DNA of 64,000 bases from Pseudaminobacter sp040049255 (GCF_040049255.1 NZ_JBDZDR010000001.1:890618-954617), one strand, 5' to 3'. Positions 32,783-43,133 are shown, counted from the stretch's first letter. Notes: a model not told the origin generated them from the sequence alone. Numbers and translations are program-made.

Positions 32783-32875
32783 CAATCGGTAGCGCCCTGT
32801 GGCTCCCCGCCAGCGCCTTGCCTGGGGCGGATGCAGCGGCCACAATGGAAGTTCAAGCGTGAACAGGATTCTGGC

Positions 32876-33337
32876 ATGAACGGCAAGAAATGGGCCTACG
32901 AGGATTTTGCGGAGGGCGCCTCGATCGAACTCGGCTCCAAGCAGGTCACGGCCGCCGAGATCATCGAGTTCGCCAGCGAGTTCGACGCCCAGCCCATGCA
33001 TCTTGACGAGGAAGCTGGCAAGGCCAGCATTCTTGGCGGTCTTTCGGCCTCAGGTTGGCACACATGCGCGATGTTCATGCGGATGATGTGCGATGCCTTC
33101 CTGCTCGACTCCACCTCCCAGGGCGCTCCCGGGATCGAATATGTACGCTGGAAAAAGCCCGTGCTCGCCGGCGACACGCTGACCGGCCGCAGCACCGTGC
33201 TCGCCAAGCGCCTGTCGAAGTCGCGGCCTCAGCTCGGCTTCGTCACCTGCCGCCACGAACTCTTCAACCAGAAGGGCGAGGCAGTGTTTGAACTGGAAAA
33301 CACCGGAATGTTCCTGACACGCGAGGGCGCGGCATGA
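32876..33337 (+). CDS. MaoC-type hot-dog dehydratase, first copy
   Basis: A 153-residue hot-dog-fold protein. The MaoC hydratase motif is FDAQPMHLDEEAGKASILGGLSASGWHT, with the Asp and His that form the active site of R-specific enoyl-CoA hydratases. The downstream gene is a close relative that overlaps by ATGA, so the two probably form a heterodimer. Substrate unknown; short- or branched-chain enoyl-CoA is a reasonable guess. The ATG at 32876 has AGGA upstream. Confidence 0.85.
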   Translation: MNGKKWAYEDFAEGASIELGSKQVTAAEIIEFASEFDAQPMHLDEEAGKASILGGLSASGWHTCAMFMRMMCDAFLLDSTSQGAPGIEYVRWKKPVLAGDTLTGRSTVLAKRLSKSRPQLGFVTCRHELFNQKGEAVFELENTGMFLTREGAA

Positions 33338-33801
33338 CGCTCGACGAGTTCTTCGACATCGGCGCCACAGTCACGCTCGGCTCGCACACCTTCACGGCCG
33401 AGGCCATCAAGACATTCGCGGCGAAATACGACCCGCAGCCCTTCCACCTCGATGAGGAGAAGGCGCGCGGCAGCGTCTTCGGCCGCCTCTGCGCTTCGGG
33501 CTGGCACACCACGGCAACGTGGATGCGCTACAACCTTGCTCAGCAGGAGGAAGGCGGAAAGCACTGGCCGGGCCCCGGCCCCGCGCCTGAATTCGGCCCC
33601 TCGCCCGGCTTCAAGAACCTGAAATGGCTAAAGCCGGTCTATGCCGGCGAAACCATCACCTTCACGCGCACGGGGCTGAGCCACCGGCCCATCGCCAGCC
33701 GCCCCGGCTGGCGGCTGCTGACGCTGCAGGCGGAAGCATTCGATTCCACCGGCGATAAGGTTATGGAATTCGAAAGCGCGGTGCTGGTCAAGGCCGACTA
33801 A
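33334..33801 (+). CDS. MaoC-type hot-dog dehydratase, second copy
   Basis: A 155-residue paralogue of the preceding protein. The active-site motif YDPQPFHLDEEKARGSVFGRLCASGWHT is intact. Additional typical sequence is FGPSPGFKNLKWLKPVYAGETITFTRT. It overlaps the first copy by four bases. The 216 bases after it, before the convergent apt stop, hold no gene, and I see no clear terminator there. Confidence 0.85.
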   Translation: MTLDEFFDIGATVTLGSHTFTAEAIKTFAAKYDPQPFHLDEEKARGSVFGRLCASGWHTTATWMRYNLAQQEEGGKHWPGPGPAPEFGPSPGFKNLKWLKPVYAGETITFTRTGLSHRPIASRPGWRLLTLQAEAFDSTGDKVMEFESAVLVKAD

Positions 33802-34017
33802 CCGCGCCTCTAGCCGCTCTCGATCGCGGCAGGCCAGCCATATGCCGCTCACCCGCTCCCGGCCCCCGCTGGTGGCTGTGAAGAGGCCGGCGGGGCAAAC
33901 TCAGCTGCAAACGGCTTGGAATTCGTAACCGACCAGTTTGGCCAGGGTTGCGCCCGTGCGGCCTCCGAATGGGACGCCGCCGGCCAGGGAAGCGGCACAT
34001 CCGGCTTCCCGTTCGCT

Positions 34018-34563
34018 TCAATGCCCCTCGAAGGCGATCAGCGTGTGCACTGGCACGTCCAGCGCTTCCAGCTTGGCTCGGCCGCCGAGTTCCGGCAGGT
34101 CGATGATAAAGCAGGCCGCGACGATCTCCGCCCCCATCTGGCGCAGCAGCTTTGCAGCGCCTTCCGCGGTGCCGCCGGTGGCGATCAGGTCGTCCACAAG
34201 GATCACCTTCTCTCCCGGCTGTACGGCATCCTTGTGCATCTCCATCTCGTCCAGCCCGTATTCGAGGCTGTAGGCGATGCTCACGGTCTCGTGCGGCAGC
34301 TTGCCCTTCTTGCGGATCGGCACGAAGCCGGCCGAAAGCTGGTGGGCGATTGCCCCGCCGAGGATGAAACCGCGCGCCTCGATACCGGCGATCTTGTCTA
34401 TCTTGGAACCGGCGAAGGGATGCACCAGCTCGTCGATGGCCCGCCGGAAGGCGCGCGCATTGCCCAGCAACGTGGTGATATCGCGGAACATCACACCGGA
34501 CCTCGGATAGTCCGGAATGTTGCGGATCGCTGAAAGCAGCGTGTCTTCGAGGGAAGGCTTCAT
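34018..34563 (-). CDS. apt: Adenine phosphoribosyltransferase
   Basis: A 181-residue purine-salvage enzyme that makes AMP from adenine and PRPP. The PRPP motif VILVDDLIATGGTAEGA, IPDYPRSGVMFRDITTLL near the N-terminus and GIEARGFILGGAIA in the middle are all typical. It lies downstream of the bc1 operon on the same strand but is separated by a strong terminator, so it has its own promoter. Confidence 0.95.
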   Translation of the reverse strand: MKPSLEDTLLSAIRNIPDYPRSGVMFRDITTLLGNARAFRRAIDELVHPFAGSKIDKIAGIEARGFILGGAIAHQLSAGFVPIRKKGKLPHETVSIAYSLEYGLDEMEMHKDAVQPGEKVILVDDLIATGGTAEGAAKLLRQMGAEIVAACFIIDLPELGGRAKLEALDVPVHTLIAFEGH

Positions 34564-34602
34564 GGGGCGTTTTTTCCGTTACCAGCTAGTTTTGCAGCGG
34601 CC

Positions 34603-34635
34603 CGCGTCAAAAGAAAAGGGCGCCGCGGCGCCCTT
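34603..34635 (-). terminator. Terminator of the petABC operon
   Basis: A perfect 20-base palindrome (AAGGGCGCCG / CGGCGCCCTT, 34616-34635) just after the cytochrome c1 gene is followed on the minus strand by TTTTCTTTTG. Confidence 0.85.
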
Positions 34636-34667
34636 CTCAAACAATCCGCCGCAGCGGCCATTCATGG

Positions 34668-35531
<864 letters not shown>

Positions 35532-35557
35532 GCGGATATCCCTCTCAAGATTCTCGC

Positions 35558-36862
35558 TTAGCCTTTGGTTTCCGGCGATGCGGTCGCACCTGCGGGGTGA
35601 ACCGAAGCACCGCCCTTGTTCTTCTCGAGCACGGCTTCGGTGATCGAGTTCGGCAGGCGCCGAGGGGTCTCGATCAGGCCGAGCACAGGCATGATGACCA
35701 GGAAGAACGCGAAGTAGTACAGGGTCGACGCCTGCGCCAGTGCCACATAGACGCCTTCCGCCGGACGCGAGCCGAGCCAGCCAAGGAAGATGGCGTTGGC
35801 AACGAAGATCCAGAAGAAGAGCTTGTACCAGGGGCGATAGGCCGCCGAACGAACCTTCGAGGTGTCGAGCCACGGCACGAAGAACAGCACCGCAATCGAG
35901 CCAAACATGGCCAGCACGCCACCGAGCTTGGAGTCGATCGGGCCGATGTTGAAGGTGATGGCGCGCAGGATCGCGTAGAAGGGCAGGTAATACCATTCAG
36001 GCACGATGTGGGCCGGGGTCTTCAGCGAGTTCGCCTGGATGTAGTTGTCCGGGTGACCCAGATAGTTCGGGATATAGAAGACGAAGTAGGCGAACACGAG
36101 CAGGAACACGATCATGCCGAAAGCGTCCTTGATGGTCGCATAGGGCGTGAACGGAACAACGTCGGTCTTCGACTTCACCTCGATGCCGGTCGGGTTGGTC
36201 TGGCCAACCACGTGCAGCGCCCAGACATGCAGAACCACGACGCCGGCGATCATGAACGGCAGCAGGTAGTGCAGCGCGAAGAAGCGGTTCAGCGTCGGGT
36301 TGTCCACGGCGAAGCCGCCGAGCAGCAGCTGCTGGATCCAGTCACCCACCAGCGGAATGGCGGTGAAGAAACCGGTGATCACGGTCGCGCCCCAGAAGCT
36401 CATCTGGCCCCACGGCAGCACGTAGCCCATGAAGCCCGTTGCCATCATCAGCAGGTAGATGATGCAGCCCAGGATCCACAGCAGCTCGCGCGGAGCCTTG
36501 TAGGAACCGTAGTAGAGGCCGCGCATGATGTGCACATAGACGGCGATGAAGAACATCGAGGCGCCATTGGCGTGCAGATAGCGCAGCAGCCAGCCCGAGT
36601 TCACGTCGCGCATGATCTTTTCGACCGACTGGAACGCAAGCGTCGTGTCGGAGACGTAGTGCATGGCCAGCACGATGCCGGTGAGGATCTGCGCCGCCAG
36701 CATCAGCGAAAGAATGCCGCCGAAGGTGTAGGCGTAATTCAGGTTGCGCGGAACCGGATAGGAAACGAAGGAATCGTGAACGAGGCGCGGCAAGGGCATG
36801 CGCGCATCAACCCAGCGTCCGATGCCTGTCTTAGGCGAATATGTCGAGTGTCCACCGCTCAT
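35558..36862 (-). CDS. petB: Cytochrome b of the bc1 complex
   Basis: A 434-residue, eight-helix membrane protein that holds two b haems and the quinol sites. Typical parts are NLNYAYTFGGILS, GWLLRYLHANGASMFF with its haem His, GYVLPWGQMSFWGATVIT, the PEWYY motif of the Qo site and the C-terminal helices. Two His ligand pairs are spaced as expected. It is 21 bases from petA and 26 from petC. Start ATG at 36862. Confidence 0.97.
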   Translation of the reverse strand: MSGGHSTYSPKTGIGRWVDARMPLPRLVHDSFVSYPVPRNLNYAYTFGGILSLMLAAQILTGIVLAMHYVSDTTLAFQSVEKIMRDVNSGWLLRYLHANGASMFFIAVYVHIMRGLYYGSYKAPRELLWILGCIIYLLMMATGFMGYVLPWGQMSFWGATVITGFFTAIPLVGDWIQQLLLGGFAVDNPTLNRFFALHYLLPFMIAGVVVLHVWALHVVGQTNPTGIEVKSKTDVVPFTPYATIKDAFGMIVFLLVFAYFVFYIPNYLGHPDNYIQANSLKTPAHIVPEWYYLPFYAILRAITFNIGPIDSKLGGVLAMFGSIAVLFFVPWLDTSKVRSAAYRPWYKLFFWIFVANAIFLGWLGSRPAEGVYVALAQASTLYYFAFFLVIMPVLGLIETPRRLPNSITEAVLEKNKGGASVHPAGATASPETKG

Positions 36863-36883
36863 GGAAATAAGCCCCTTATGCCA

Positions 36884-37447
36884 TCAGCCGATGCGGATGG
36901 TGGTGTCGGAAATAAACGAGAACACCGGCACAGCCATGTTCTCCGGCGCCGGACCCTTGCGGATGCGGCCGGCCGTGTCGTAGTGCGATCCGTGGCACGG
37001 GCAGAACCAGCCGCCGAAATCGCCCTGCTGGCCGAGCGGCACGCAGCCCAGATGGGTGCACACGCCGACCATGACCAGCCAGTTTTCCTTTTCCTTGCCG
37101 GCCGAACGGTCCACGTCGGTCGCCTTCGCGTCGGAAGGAAGGTTGGCGTTGCGCGCAACCGGGTCCTTCAGCTCGCCAAGCGGCACATCCTGCGCGGCCT
37201 TGATTTCTTCCGGCGTGCGGTTGCGGATGAACACCGGCTTGCCGCGCCACTTGACCGTCAGAGACATGCCCGGCGTCAGCGAAGACACGTCAACCTCGAT
37301 GGACGACGCGGCAAGCGTCGATGCATCGGGACGCATCTGGTCGATAAAGGGCCAGGCGACAGCCGCCGCGCCCACGACACCGGCCATGCCGGTCGCCACA
37401 TAGAGAAAGTCACGACGGGTTGGGTCGATCGTATCGTTTGCGCTCAC
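36884..37447 (-). CDS. petA: Rieske iron-sulfur protein of the bc1 complex
   Basis: A 187-residue protein. The N-terminus has a Tat-like TRRDFLY signal that serves as the membrane anchor. The [2Fe-2S] ligands are in CTHLGC (Cys130, His132, Cys135) and CPCHGSHY (Cys149, Cys151, His152). The GTG start at 37447 is preceded by AGGA about 10 bases away; an upstream ATG frame exists but would displace the signal. It is the first gene of the pet operon. Confidence 0.95.
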   Translation of the reverse strand: MSANDTIDPTRRDFLYVATGMAGVVGAAAVAWPFIDQMRPDASTLAASSIEVDVSSLTPGMSLTVKWRGKPVFIRNRTPEEIKAAQDVPLGELKDPVARNANLPSDAKATDVDRSAGKEKENWLVMVGVCTHLGCVPLGQQGDFGGWFCPCHGSHYDTAGRIRKGPAPENMAVPVFSFISDTTIRIG

Positions 37448-37724
37448 GGGAATATGATCCTTTCGCCTTACCCTCACCGGCGGCAGAGCCTGTCCCCCGC
37501 TCATTGTCGACAGCCCGGCCCGCACAGCGGAACAGGCTGACGAAGTCCTCCGGCATTCGAAATCGGTTTATGCGTGAACCCCGCTCTTGTCCAGACAGGA
37601 CAACGGGGAGAGGGCAGATTGTCGCGGGTGGCTGTGAAAAGCCTGTGGGGAGCCCGAAAACCCGCACTTCCCACCTTACCAGCGGGCCCGCGAGCCGGGT
37701 TTTCGCCGGCTTGTGCACCCGACC

Positions 37725-38033
37725 TCAGGAGGCGCCGAGCCGCACCAGAACCTCCCGCGGAATCGCATAGTCGCGGATCGCATCGTCGTGCCGGCGCAGG
37801 CCGCAAAGCTCGCGCTGGATGAAATATGCCTGCACCGATTCGGCCGCGGCCTTGAGCAGTCGGGCGCGTGCCCCTGCATCACCCTTGTGTTCGCGCAGCC
37901 GCGTCAGCGCCTGTTCGGCGCGCCGGCCGGCGCGGCCGAGCGAAACGGCCATCTCGGCCAAAAGCTCGGCGTCCAGCACACTCGGCCCGGAATCCAGCGC
38001 CGTAGAAAGTCGCTTGGGCGGGCGCAGTGCCAT
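37725..38033 (-). CDS. Small conserved protein downstream of the ABC exporters
   Basis: A 102-residue, Arg/Ala-rich helical protein (DAELLAEMAVSLGRAGRRAEQALTRL...). I recall similar small proteins next to ABC exporters in rhizobia (DUF6665 type) but cannot prove it here. No signal peptide or membrane segment. It begins 10 bases after the ABC exporter stop and is probably the last gene of that operon. The ATG at 38033 is chosen because the frame upstream of it overlaps the ABC gene. Confidence 0.65.
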   Translation of the reverse strand: MALRPPKRLSTALDSGPSVLDAELLAEMAVSLGRAGRRAEQALTRLREHKGDAGARARLLKAAAESVQAYFIQRELCGLRRHDDAIRDYAIPREVLVRLGAS

Positions 38034-38043
38034 GGATGGTGTC

Positions 38044-39912
38044 CTACTCTGCGGCCAGCCGGTCGCCCAAAAAGCCGCCCGACTGGCGCTTCCAGAGCTG
38101 CGCATACAGCCCTCCGCGTGCCAGCAGTTGCTCGTGCGTCCCCTCCTCCACGATCTTGCCGCCATCGATGACGATCAGCCGGTCGAGCGCTGCGATGGTG
38201 GAAAGCCGGTGCGCGATGGCGATCACCGTCTTGCCCTCCATCATGCGGTAGAGATTGTCCTGGATCGCAGCCTCCACTTCCGAATCGAGCGCCGAAGTGG
38301 CCTCGTCCAGAACCAGGATCGGCGCGTCCTTCAGCATCATCCGCGCGATCGCCACGCGCTGGCGCTGGCCGCCGGAAAGCTTCACGCCGCGCTCGCCCAC
38401 ATGGGCGTCATAGCCGCGCCGGTCCTTCAGGTCCGAAACGCCGGTAATGAAATCATGCGCGGCCGCCCGTTCGGCCGCGTCCTCGATCTCGGCCTGGGTG
38501 GCCCCTTCCCTGCCGTAGCCGATATTGTCGCGGATGGAGCGGTGCATCAGCATCGCCTCCTGGCTTACCACGCCGAACTGTGCGCGCAGCGAAGCCTGCG
38601 TCACCTCGCGCACGTCGTGGCCATCCACCAATATGCGCCCCTTCTCGACATCGAACAGGCGCAACAGCAGGTTGACCATTGTGGTCTTGCCGGCACCCGA
38701 AGGCCCCACCAGCGCTACGCGCTCGCCGGGCCGGATATGCAGGTTCAGATCGTCGATGATCCCCTCGTCCGCCCCGTAGTGGAACGAAACGTTCTCGAAG
38801 CGGATGTCGCCCTTGGCGCGCGGCATTGCGATTGCATCGGCCGCGTCGCGGATCGCCGGCCTCACCGAGATGGTGCCTGTCGCATCCTGGATCGTGGCAT
38901 AGGAGCGGATCAGCCCGTTGATGTTGAACATCATCCAGCCCGACATCTGGTTGAGCCGGAAGACCAGGCCGAGTGCGGATGCGATTGCGCCCGAGGTGAT
39001 GCCGCCACCGGTCCATTTATAGATGCAGAGCGCGGCGATGGAGGCCATCATGACGCCATTGGTCATAGCCACCGCCGCGCGCACCGTGGTGATCGCCCGC
39101 GTGAGCCGGATGACGGCTCGATAAAGCGTCTCCATGCCCTCGCGCACGAAGGCATGCTCGCGCCGGCCGCTGTCATAGAGTTTTACAGCGACGATGTTGG
39201 TGAAGGCGTCGACCATGCGGCCGTTGAAGATGGAGCGCTGGTCCGCCGCCGCCCGCCCGGCCTGTCGCATCTCCGGCAGCAGGAAGCGCACGATCGCCAC
39301 ATAGGCCGCGAACCATACGATGATCACCACACCCATCCACGGGTCCAGCGTCATCAGGATCGTGGTGGTCAGCACCACGAAGGTCAGGAAGGACCACATC
39401 GTCTGCAGCACGTTGACGATGAAGTCGCCCACCGCCTCGCCGCCTTGCATGATCTTGGTGGCGATGCGGCCGGCGAAATCGTTCTGGTAGAAGCCGTAGG
39501 GCTGCTCGATGACGCGGCGGAAGGATTGCCAGCGCACCATGGAGAAAAAGCCGGGCACGATCACCTGCTGCTCGGCCACGCCCGAGGCTACCATCACCGC
39601 GGTCCGCACCACCACGAGCAGCAGCAACAGGCCGGCAAGCTGCGGCCAATGGTCGGCCAGAAGCTGCTGCGGGGAAGAGGAATCGAGAATGTCGATCAGC
39701 CAGCCGATCGACCAGTAGAGCGCCGCGTCCACGGCGCCGGCCAGGCCGCCGACGATCAGAAGCAATAGCAGCGGCCCCTTCGCCTGCATGGCGAAATAGA
39801 GGATGAAGCGCCAGGCGCTGCTGGGCAGGACCTCGCGGTCCGTATCCTGAAACGGGTCGATCCAACCCTCGACCCGTTGCCACAGCTTCTCGCGCAACCC
39901 GTTCTCCTTCAT
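38044..39912 (-). CDS. ABC exporter, fused membrane and ATPase domains (second copy)
   Basis: A 622-residue half-exporter with a six-helix N-terminal domain (about 20-330) and a C-terminal ATPase with Walker A GPSGAGKTT, signature LSGGQRQRVAIARM, Walker B ILVLDEATSALDSE and switch His IAHRLSTI. It belongs to the multidrug/lipid exporter family. Its paralogue of identical length lies upstream in the same operon, with matching NBD ends (RGGLYAQLWKRQSGGFL). Both keep all catalytic residues, so homodimers and a heterodimer are both possible. Substrate unknown. Confidence 0.9.
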   Translation of the reverse strand: MKENGLREKLWQRVEGWIDPFQDTDREVLPSSAWRFILYFAMQAKGPLLLLLIVGGLAGAVDAALYWSIGWLIDILDSSSPQQLLADHWPQLAGLLLLLVVVRTAVMVASGVAEQQVIVPGFFSMVRWQSFRRVIEQPYGFYQNDFAGRIATKIMQGGEAVGDFIVNVLQTMWSFLTFVVLTTTILMTLDPWMGVVIIVWFAAYVAIVRFLLPEMRQAGRAAADQRSIFNGRMVDAFTNIVAVKLYDSGRREHAFVREGMETLYRAVIRLTRAITTVRAAVAMTNGVMMASIAALCIYKWTGGGITSGAIASALGLVFRLNQMSGWMMFNINGLIRSYATIQDATGTISVRPAIRDAADAIAMPRAKGDIRFENVSFHYGADEGIIDDLNLHIRPGERVALVGPSGAGKTTMVNLLLRLFDVEKGRILVDGHDVREVTQASLRAQFGVVSQEAMLMHRSIRDNIGYGREGATQAEIEDAAERAAAHDFITGVSDLKDRRGYDAHVGERGVKLSGGQRQRVAIARMMLKDAPILVLDEATSALDSEVEAAIQDNLYRMMEGKTVIAIAHRLSTIAALDRLIVIDGGKIVEEGTHEQLLARGGLYAQLWKRQSGGFLGDRLAAE

Positions 39913-40048
39913 TCAAGCCGGCCTTGCCGCCCCGCAAGCGGCGCCGGGTGCATGCCGCGCGCCGCTCCACCAATATAGGTGCTCGCAGCGGGAAAACATG
40001 CCGGCCAACATGGGCGGAATGACGATGCTTTCTGCCGCAAACGCATCC

Positions 40049-41917
40049 TCATTCGGCGGCGAGTTCCTTTCCGACTGCCGACGCATCGACTTCCTCCGGC
40101 AGGAAGCCGCCGGACTGGCGCATCCACAACTGGGCGTAAAGTCCGCCGCGTGCGACAAGTTCCTCGTGCGTGCCTTCCTCGATGATGCGGCCCTTGTCCA
40201 TCACCACGAGGCGATCCATGGCCGCGATGGTGGAAAGCCGGTGGGCGATCGCGATCACCGTCTTGCCCTCCATCAGCCGGTAGAGGTTTTCCTGGATCGC
40301 GGCCTCGACCTCGGAATCCAGCGCCGAGGTCGCCTCGTCGAGGATCAGGATGGGTGCATCCTTCAGCATGACGCGAGCGATCGCGATGCGCTGGCGCTGG
40401 CCGCCCGACAGCTTCACGCCGCGCTCGCCGACATGGGCATCGTAGCCCTTGCGGCCCTTGGCGTCGGCCAGCGTCGCGATGAAGTCCTGCGCGGAGGCGC
40501 GCCGGGCGGCCTCAAGCATGGCCTCGTCGCCGGCATCGGGCCGGCCGTAGAGGATATTCTCGCGCACCGAGCGATGCAGCAGCGAGGTGTCCTGCGTGAC
40601 CATGCCGATTTGCGCGCGCAGCGAATCCTGCGCCACCGCGGAAATATCCTGCCCGTCGATGGTAATGCGGCCGCTCTCGACGTCGTAGAAGCGCAGAAGC
40701 AGGTTGACCAGCGTCGACTTGCCCGCGCCCGAACGCCCGACCAGCCCCACCTTTTCGCCGGGCCGGATCGTCAGCGACAGGTTCTCGATGATGCCCTTGC
40801 CCTTGCCGTAGTGGAACCCGATCTTGTCGAACTCGATCTCGCCCCTAGGCACCGTGAGCTCGGGCGCATTGGGCTTGTCCTCCACCAGCCGCGGCAGCGA
40901 GATCGAGGTGATGCCGTCCTGCACCGTGCCGATGTTCTCGAACAGGCCGGAGACCTCCCACATGATCCACTGCGACATGCCCCACAGCCTCAGCACCAGG
41001 CCGATCGCCACCGCCACAGCTCCGATGGTCACCACCTCGCCGAGCCACAGGTAGATCGAGAGCGCACCCACGGTCAGAAGCAGCAGCGAGTTGAGCGCAT
41101 AGACGACTATGTAGAAGAGCGTGATCAGCCGCCCCTGCGCATAGGCGGTCTGCATGAAATCGCTCATGCCCTCGCGTGCATAATCGGCCTCCCGCCTTGC
41201 GTGGGAAAACAGCTTCACCGTCTGGATGTTTGTATAGCTGTCGACGATGCGCCCGGTCATCAGCGAGCGGGCATCGGCCTGCGCTGCCCCAACCTTGCCG
41301 AGCCGCGGCACGAAGAAGCGCAGCGCGACCAGATAGCAGCCCAGCCACACCAGCAGCGGCGCCACCAGCCGCCAGTCGGCCGAACCGACGATGACCAGCA
41401 CGCCCAGGAAATAGACGATCACATAGTTCAGCACCTCGACGAACTTGATAACCGTCTCGCGCACCGCCAGCGCCGTCTGCATCAGCTTGGTGGCGATGCG
41501 GCCGGCGAACTCGTCCTGGTAGAAGGTCATGGACTGGTTGAGCAGGTAGCGATGCACCTGCCAGCGGATGCGCATCGGATAGTTGCCGAACATCGTCTGG
41601 TAGGTGTTGAGCGAGGACAGCGCCACCGTCGCCGGCAAGACGACGGCGACCACCAATGCCATGCCCGCGAGCTTCCACCACTCCGTCTCAAGGAACGTCT
41701 CGCGGTCGTGCGCCGACAGCCAGTCAACGATGTTGCCGAGGAAGCCGAACATCCAGACTTCCATGATGGCGATCAGCGCCATGGTAATCGCCGCGACAAG
41801 CACGAAGGGCCAAGCCGGCTTGGTGAAATGCCAGCAGAACGCAGCCAGCGTGCGCGGCGGCTCGACCGGCTTGTCGGCAGGAAACGGATCCAGTCTCTGT
41901 TCAAACCAGCGAAACAT
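40049..41917 (-). CDS. ABC exporter, fused membrane and ATPase domains (first copy)
   Basis: A 622-residue half-exporter, paralogue of the next gene. Walker A GRSGAGKST, signature LSGGQRQRIAIARV, Walker B ILILDEATSALDSE and IAHRLSTIAAMDR are intact. The membrane domain starts FCWHFTKPAWPFVLVAAITMALIAIM. The ATG at 41917 is where similarity begins; the frame upstream overlaps the small gene at 41940. It is separated from its paralogue by 136 bases without a gene. Confidence 0.9.
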   Translation of the reverse strand: MFRWFEQRLDPFPADKPVEPPRTLAAFCWHFTKPAWPFVLVAAITMALIAIMEVWMFGFLGNIVDWLSAHDRETFLETEWWKLAGMALVVAVVLPATVALSSLNTYQTMFGNYPMRIRWQVHRYLLNQSMTFYQDEFAGRIATKLMQTALAVRETVIKFVEVLNYVIVYFLGVLVIVGSADWRLVAPLLVWLGCYLVALRFFVPRLGKVGAAQADARSLMTGRIVDSYTNIQTVKLFSHARREADYAREGMSDFMQTAYAQGRLITLFYIVVYALNSLLLLTVGALSIYLWLGEVVTIGAVAVAIGLVLRLWGMSQWIMWEVSGLFENIGTVQDGITSISLPRLVEDKPNAPELTVPRGEIEFDKIGFHYGKGKGIIENLSLTIRPGEKVGLVGRSGAGKSTLVNLLLRFYDVESGRITIDGQDISAVAQDSLRAQIGMVTQDTSLLHRSVRENILYGRPDAGDEAMLEAARRASAQDFIATLADAKGRKGYDAHVGERGVKLSGGQRQRIAIARVMLKDAPILILDEATSALDSEVEAAIQENLYRLMEGKTVIAIAHRLSTIAAMDRLVVMDKGRIIEEGTHEELVARGGLYAQLWMRQSGGFLPEEVDASAVGKELAAE

Positions 41918-41939
41918 CTTGATTCTCTTCACGTTCGGG

Positions 41940-42392
41940 TCATGCGGCGTGCTGCAGCGGGCGCTCGCATGCGTCTTCTTGCATCTCTTCGCCGGTCGAA
42001 GCGGAATCGCCAGCGGCAGCGATTCCGGCCTGACCAGTGTAATATGGTTGCGCCTTCGCGCCGACCCCATCGCACGCCGTTCCTGACACTGTCATGTCAG
42101 GCGTCGCTGTCGGCACGGCCGGCCGGGCAAGGGCACCCAGCCAGTCCGTCAGCCGCCGGATCGGCGAGCGATAGCCCGGATCGGGACCGGCGCCCGACAA
42201 ATCGATGTCGGGCAGGCTGCCGCGACGCCTTCGGCCTTCGGATGGCTGTTCAAGCGGCACGCGCGCGCCGATGGCCAGCGCCCAGGCGGCAAGCTTGCGC
42301 TCATGCAGGCTGGTGCCGCTGCTCAGCCGGCGCGCAACTCGGGAGGGCGGTTCAGACGGGGCCTCGGGCCCCTTGGCAAACGGATAAAACAT
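41940..42392 (-). CDS. Hypothetical protein at the head of the ABC exporter operon
   Basis: A 150-residue protein, MFYPFAKGPEAPSEPPSR..., that I do not recognise. It is polar and Arg/Gly/Pro-rich with a moderately conserved-looking helix (SLHERKLAAWALAIGARVPLEQ). There is no signal peptide or membrane segment. AAGGA lies eight bases before the ATG, and it ends 22 bases before the ABC exporter, so a real operon member is plausible. It could instead be a chance frame in GC-rich DNA. Confidence 0.45.
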   Translation of the reverse strand: MFYPFAKGPEAPSEPPSRVARRLSSGTSLHERKLAAWALAIGARVPLEQPSEGRRRRGSLPDIDLSGAGPDPGYRSPIRRLTDWLGALARPAVPTATPDMTVSGTACDGVGAKAQPYYTGQAGIAAAGDSASTGEEMQEDACERPLQHAA

Positions 42393-42493
42393 CGCAGGAT
42401 TCCTTCGGGAACGGAGAAGAAGTTCCGGCGGAAATCGAGACGATGCTGCTTTGGAATGTCAGATGGTGCTAAAGCGTCGAACCGAACCCGCCG

Positions 42494-42538
42494 TCAGGCC
42501 TTATGGCCGCGGTGGAGCCAAAACATACGTACAGCCAT
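42494..42538 (-). CDS. Possible 14-codon leader peptide
   Basis: The reverse strand reads MAVRMFWLHRGHKA and stops. It is preceded by a strong ribosome-binding site AGGGAGGA at a good distance. It lies about 100 bases upstream of the small gene that heads the ABC exporter operon. A strong site for such a short frame suggests a leader peptide or small protein. No attenuator hairpin is clear downstream. Confidence 0.35.
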   Translation of the reverse strand: MAVRMFWLHRGHKA

Positions 42539-42674
42539 GCTTTCCTCCCTCGGTTCGAGTTGACAATGCGCGCTCTATAGCTCCTTTCGGCGGCAAACAC
42601 CATGCCGGCCAAGTAACTTTCCGTGACGGCAAGGAAACAGTTGCGCAACGGCAACAGATTAGCAGGGCAAGATA

Positions 42675-43133
42675 TTGAACGAAGGCATTCGCATAGCGCT
42701 CTACCAGCCCGACATCGCGGGCAATACAGGCACCATACTGCGCATGGCCGCCTGTTTCGGTCTCGCCGTCGACATCATCGAGCCGGCCGGCTTCGATCTC
42801 TCCGACCGAAACCTGCGCCGGGCCGGGATGGACTATCTCGAAATGGCCGCCCTGAGGCGCCATGTCGATTTCGCGGCCTTCGACGCCTGGCGCATGGCGG
42901 AAGGGCGCAGACTCCTGCTGTTCACCACCAGGGGCGCCCTGCCCTACACCGAATTCCGCTATGCCGATGGCGACATAATATTGTTTGGCCGCGAGTCGGC
43001 GGGCGTACCCGATCATGTGCACGAACGCGCCGACGCGCGGCTGCTCATCCCCATGCGCGGCGGCGGCCGCAGCCTGAACCTGGCGCTCAGCGCGGCCATG
43101 GCCGCCGGCGAGGCGATGCGGCAGCTCGGCTGA
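42675..43133 (+). CDS. trmL: tRNA (cytidine/uridine-2'-O-)-methyltransferase TrmL
   Basis: A 152-residue SpoU-family (SPOUT) methyltransferase. The opening IALYQPDIAGNTGTILRMAACFG, the knot motifs LFGRESAGVPDHVHE and the end MRGGGRSLNLALSAAMAAGEA are classic for TrmL, which methylates the wobble base of tRNA-Leu. The start is TTG at 42675; no ATG lies before the motif. It is divergent from the ABC exporter operon. Confidence 0.93.
   Translation: MNEGIRIALYQPDIAGNTGTILRMAACFGLAVDIIEPAGFDLSDRNLRRAGMDYLEMAALRRHVDFAAFDAWRMAEGRRLLLFTTRGALPYTEFRYADGDIILFGRESAGVPDHVHERADARLLIPMRGGGRSLNLALSAAMAAGEAMRQLG

Noticed and set aside
35597..37540. A 647-codon plus-strand frame opposite petA-petB
   Set aside because: The minus-strand genes are the bc1 subunits with intact haem and cluster ligands; the plus frame has none.
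37819..42472. Long plus-strand frames (649 and 824 codons) opposite the ABC exporters
   Set aside because: Both cover genes with complete Walker and signature motifs on the minus strand and show low-complexity His/Arg/Asp-rich translation typical of antisense frames.
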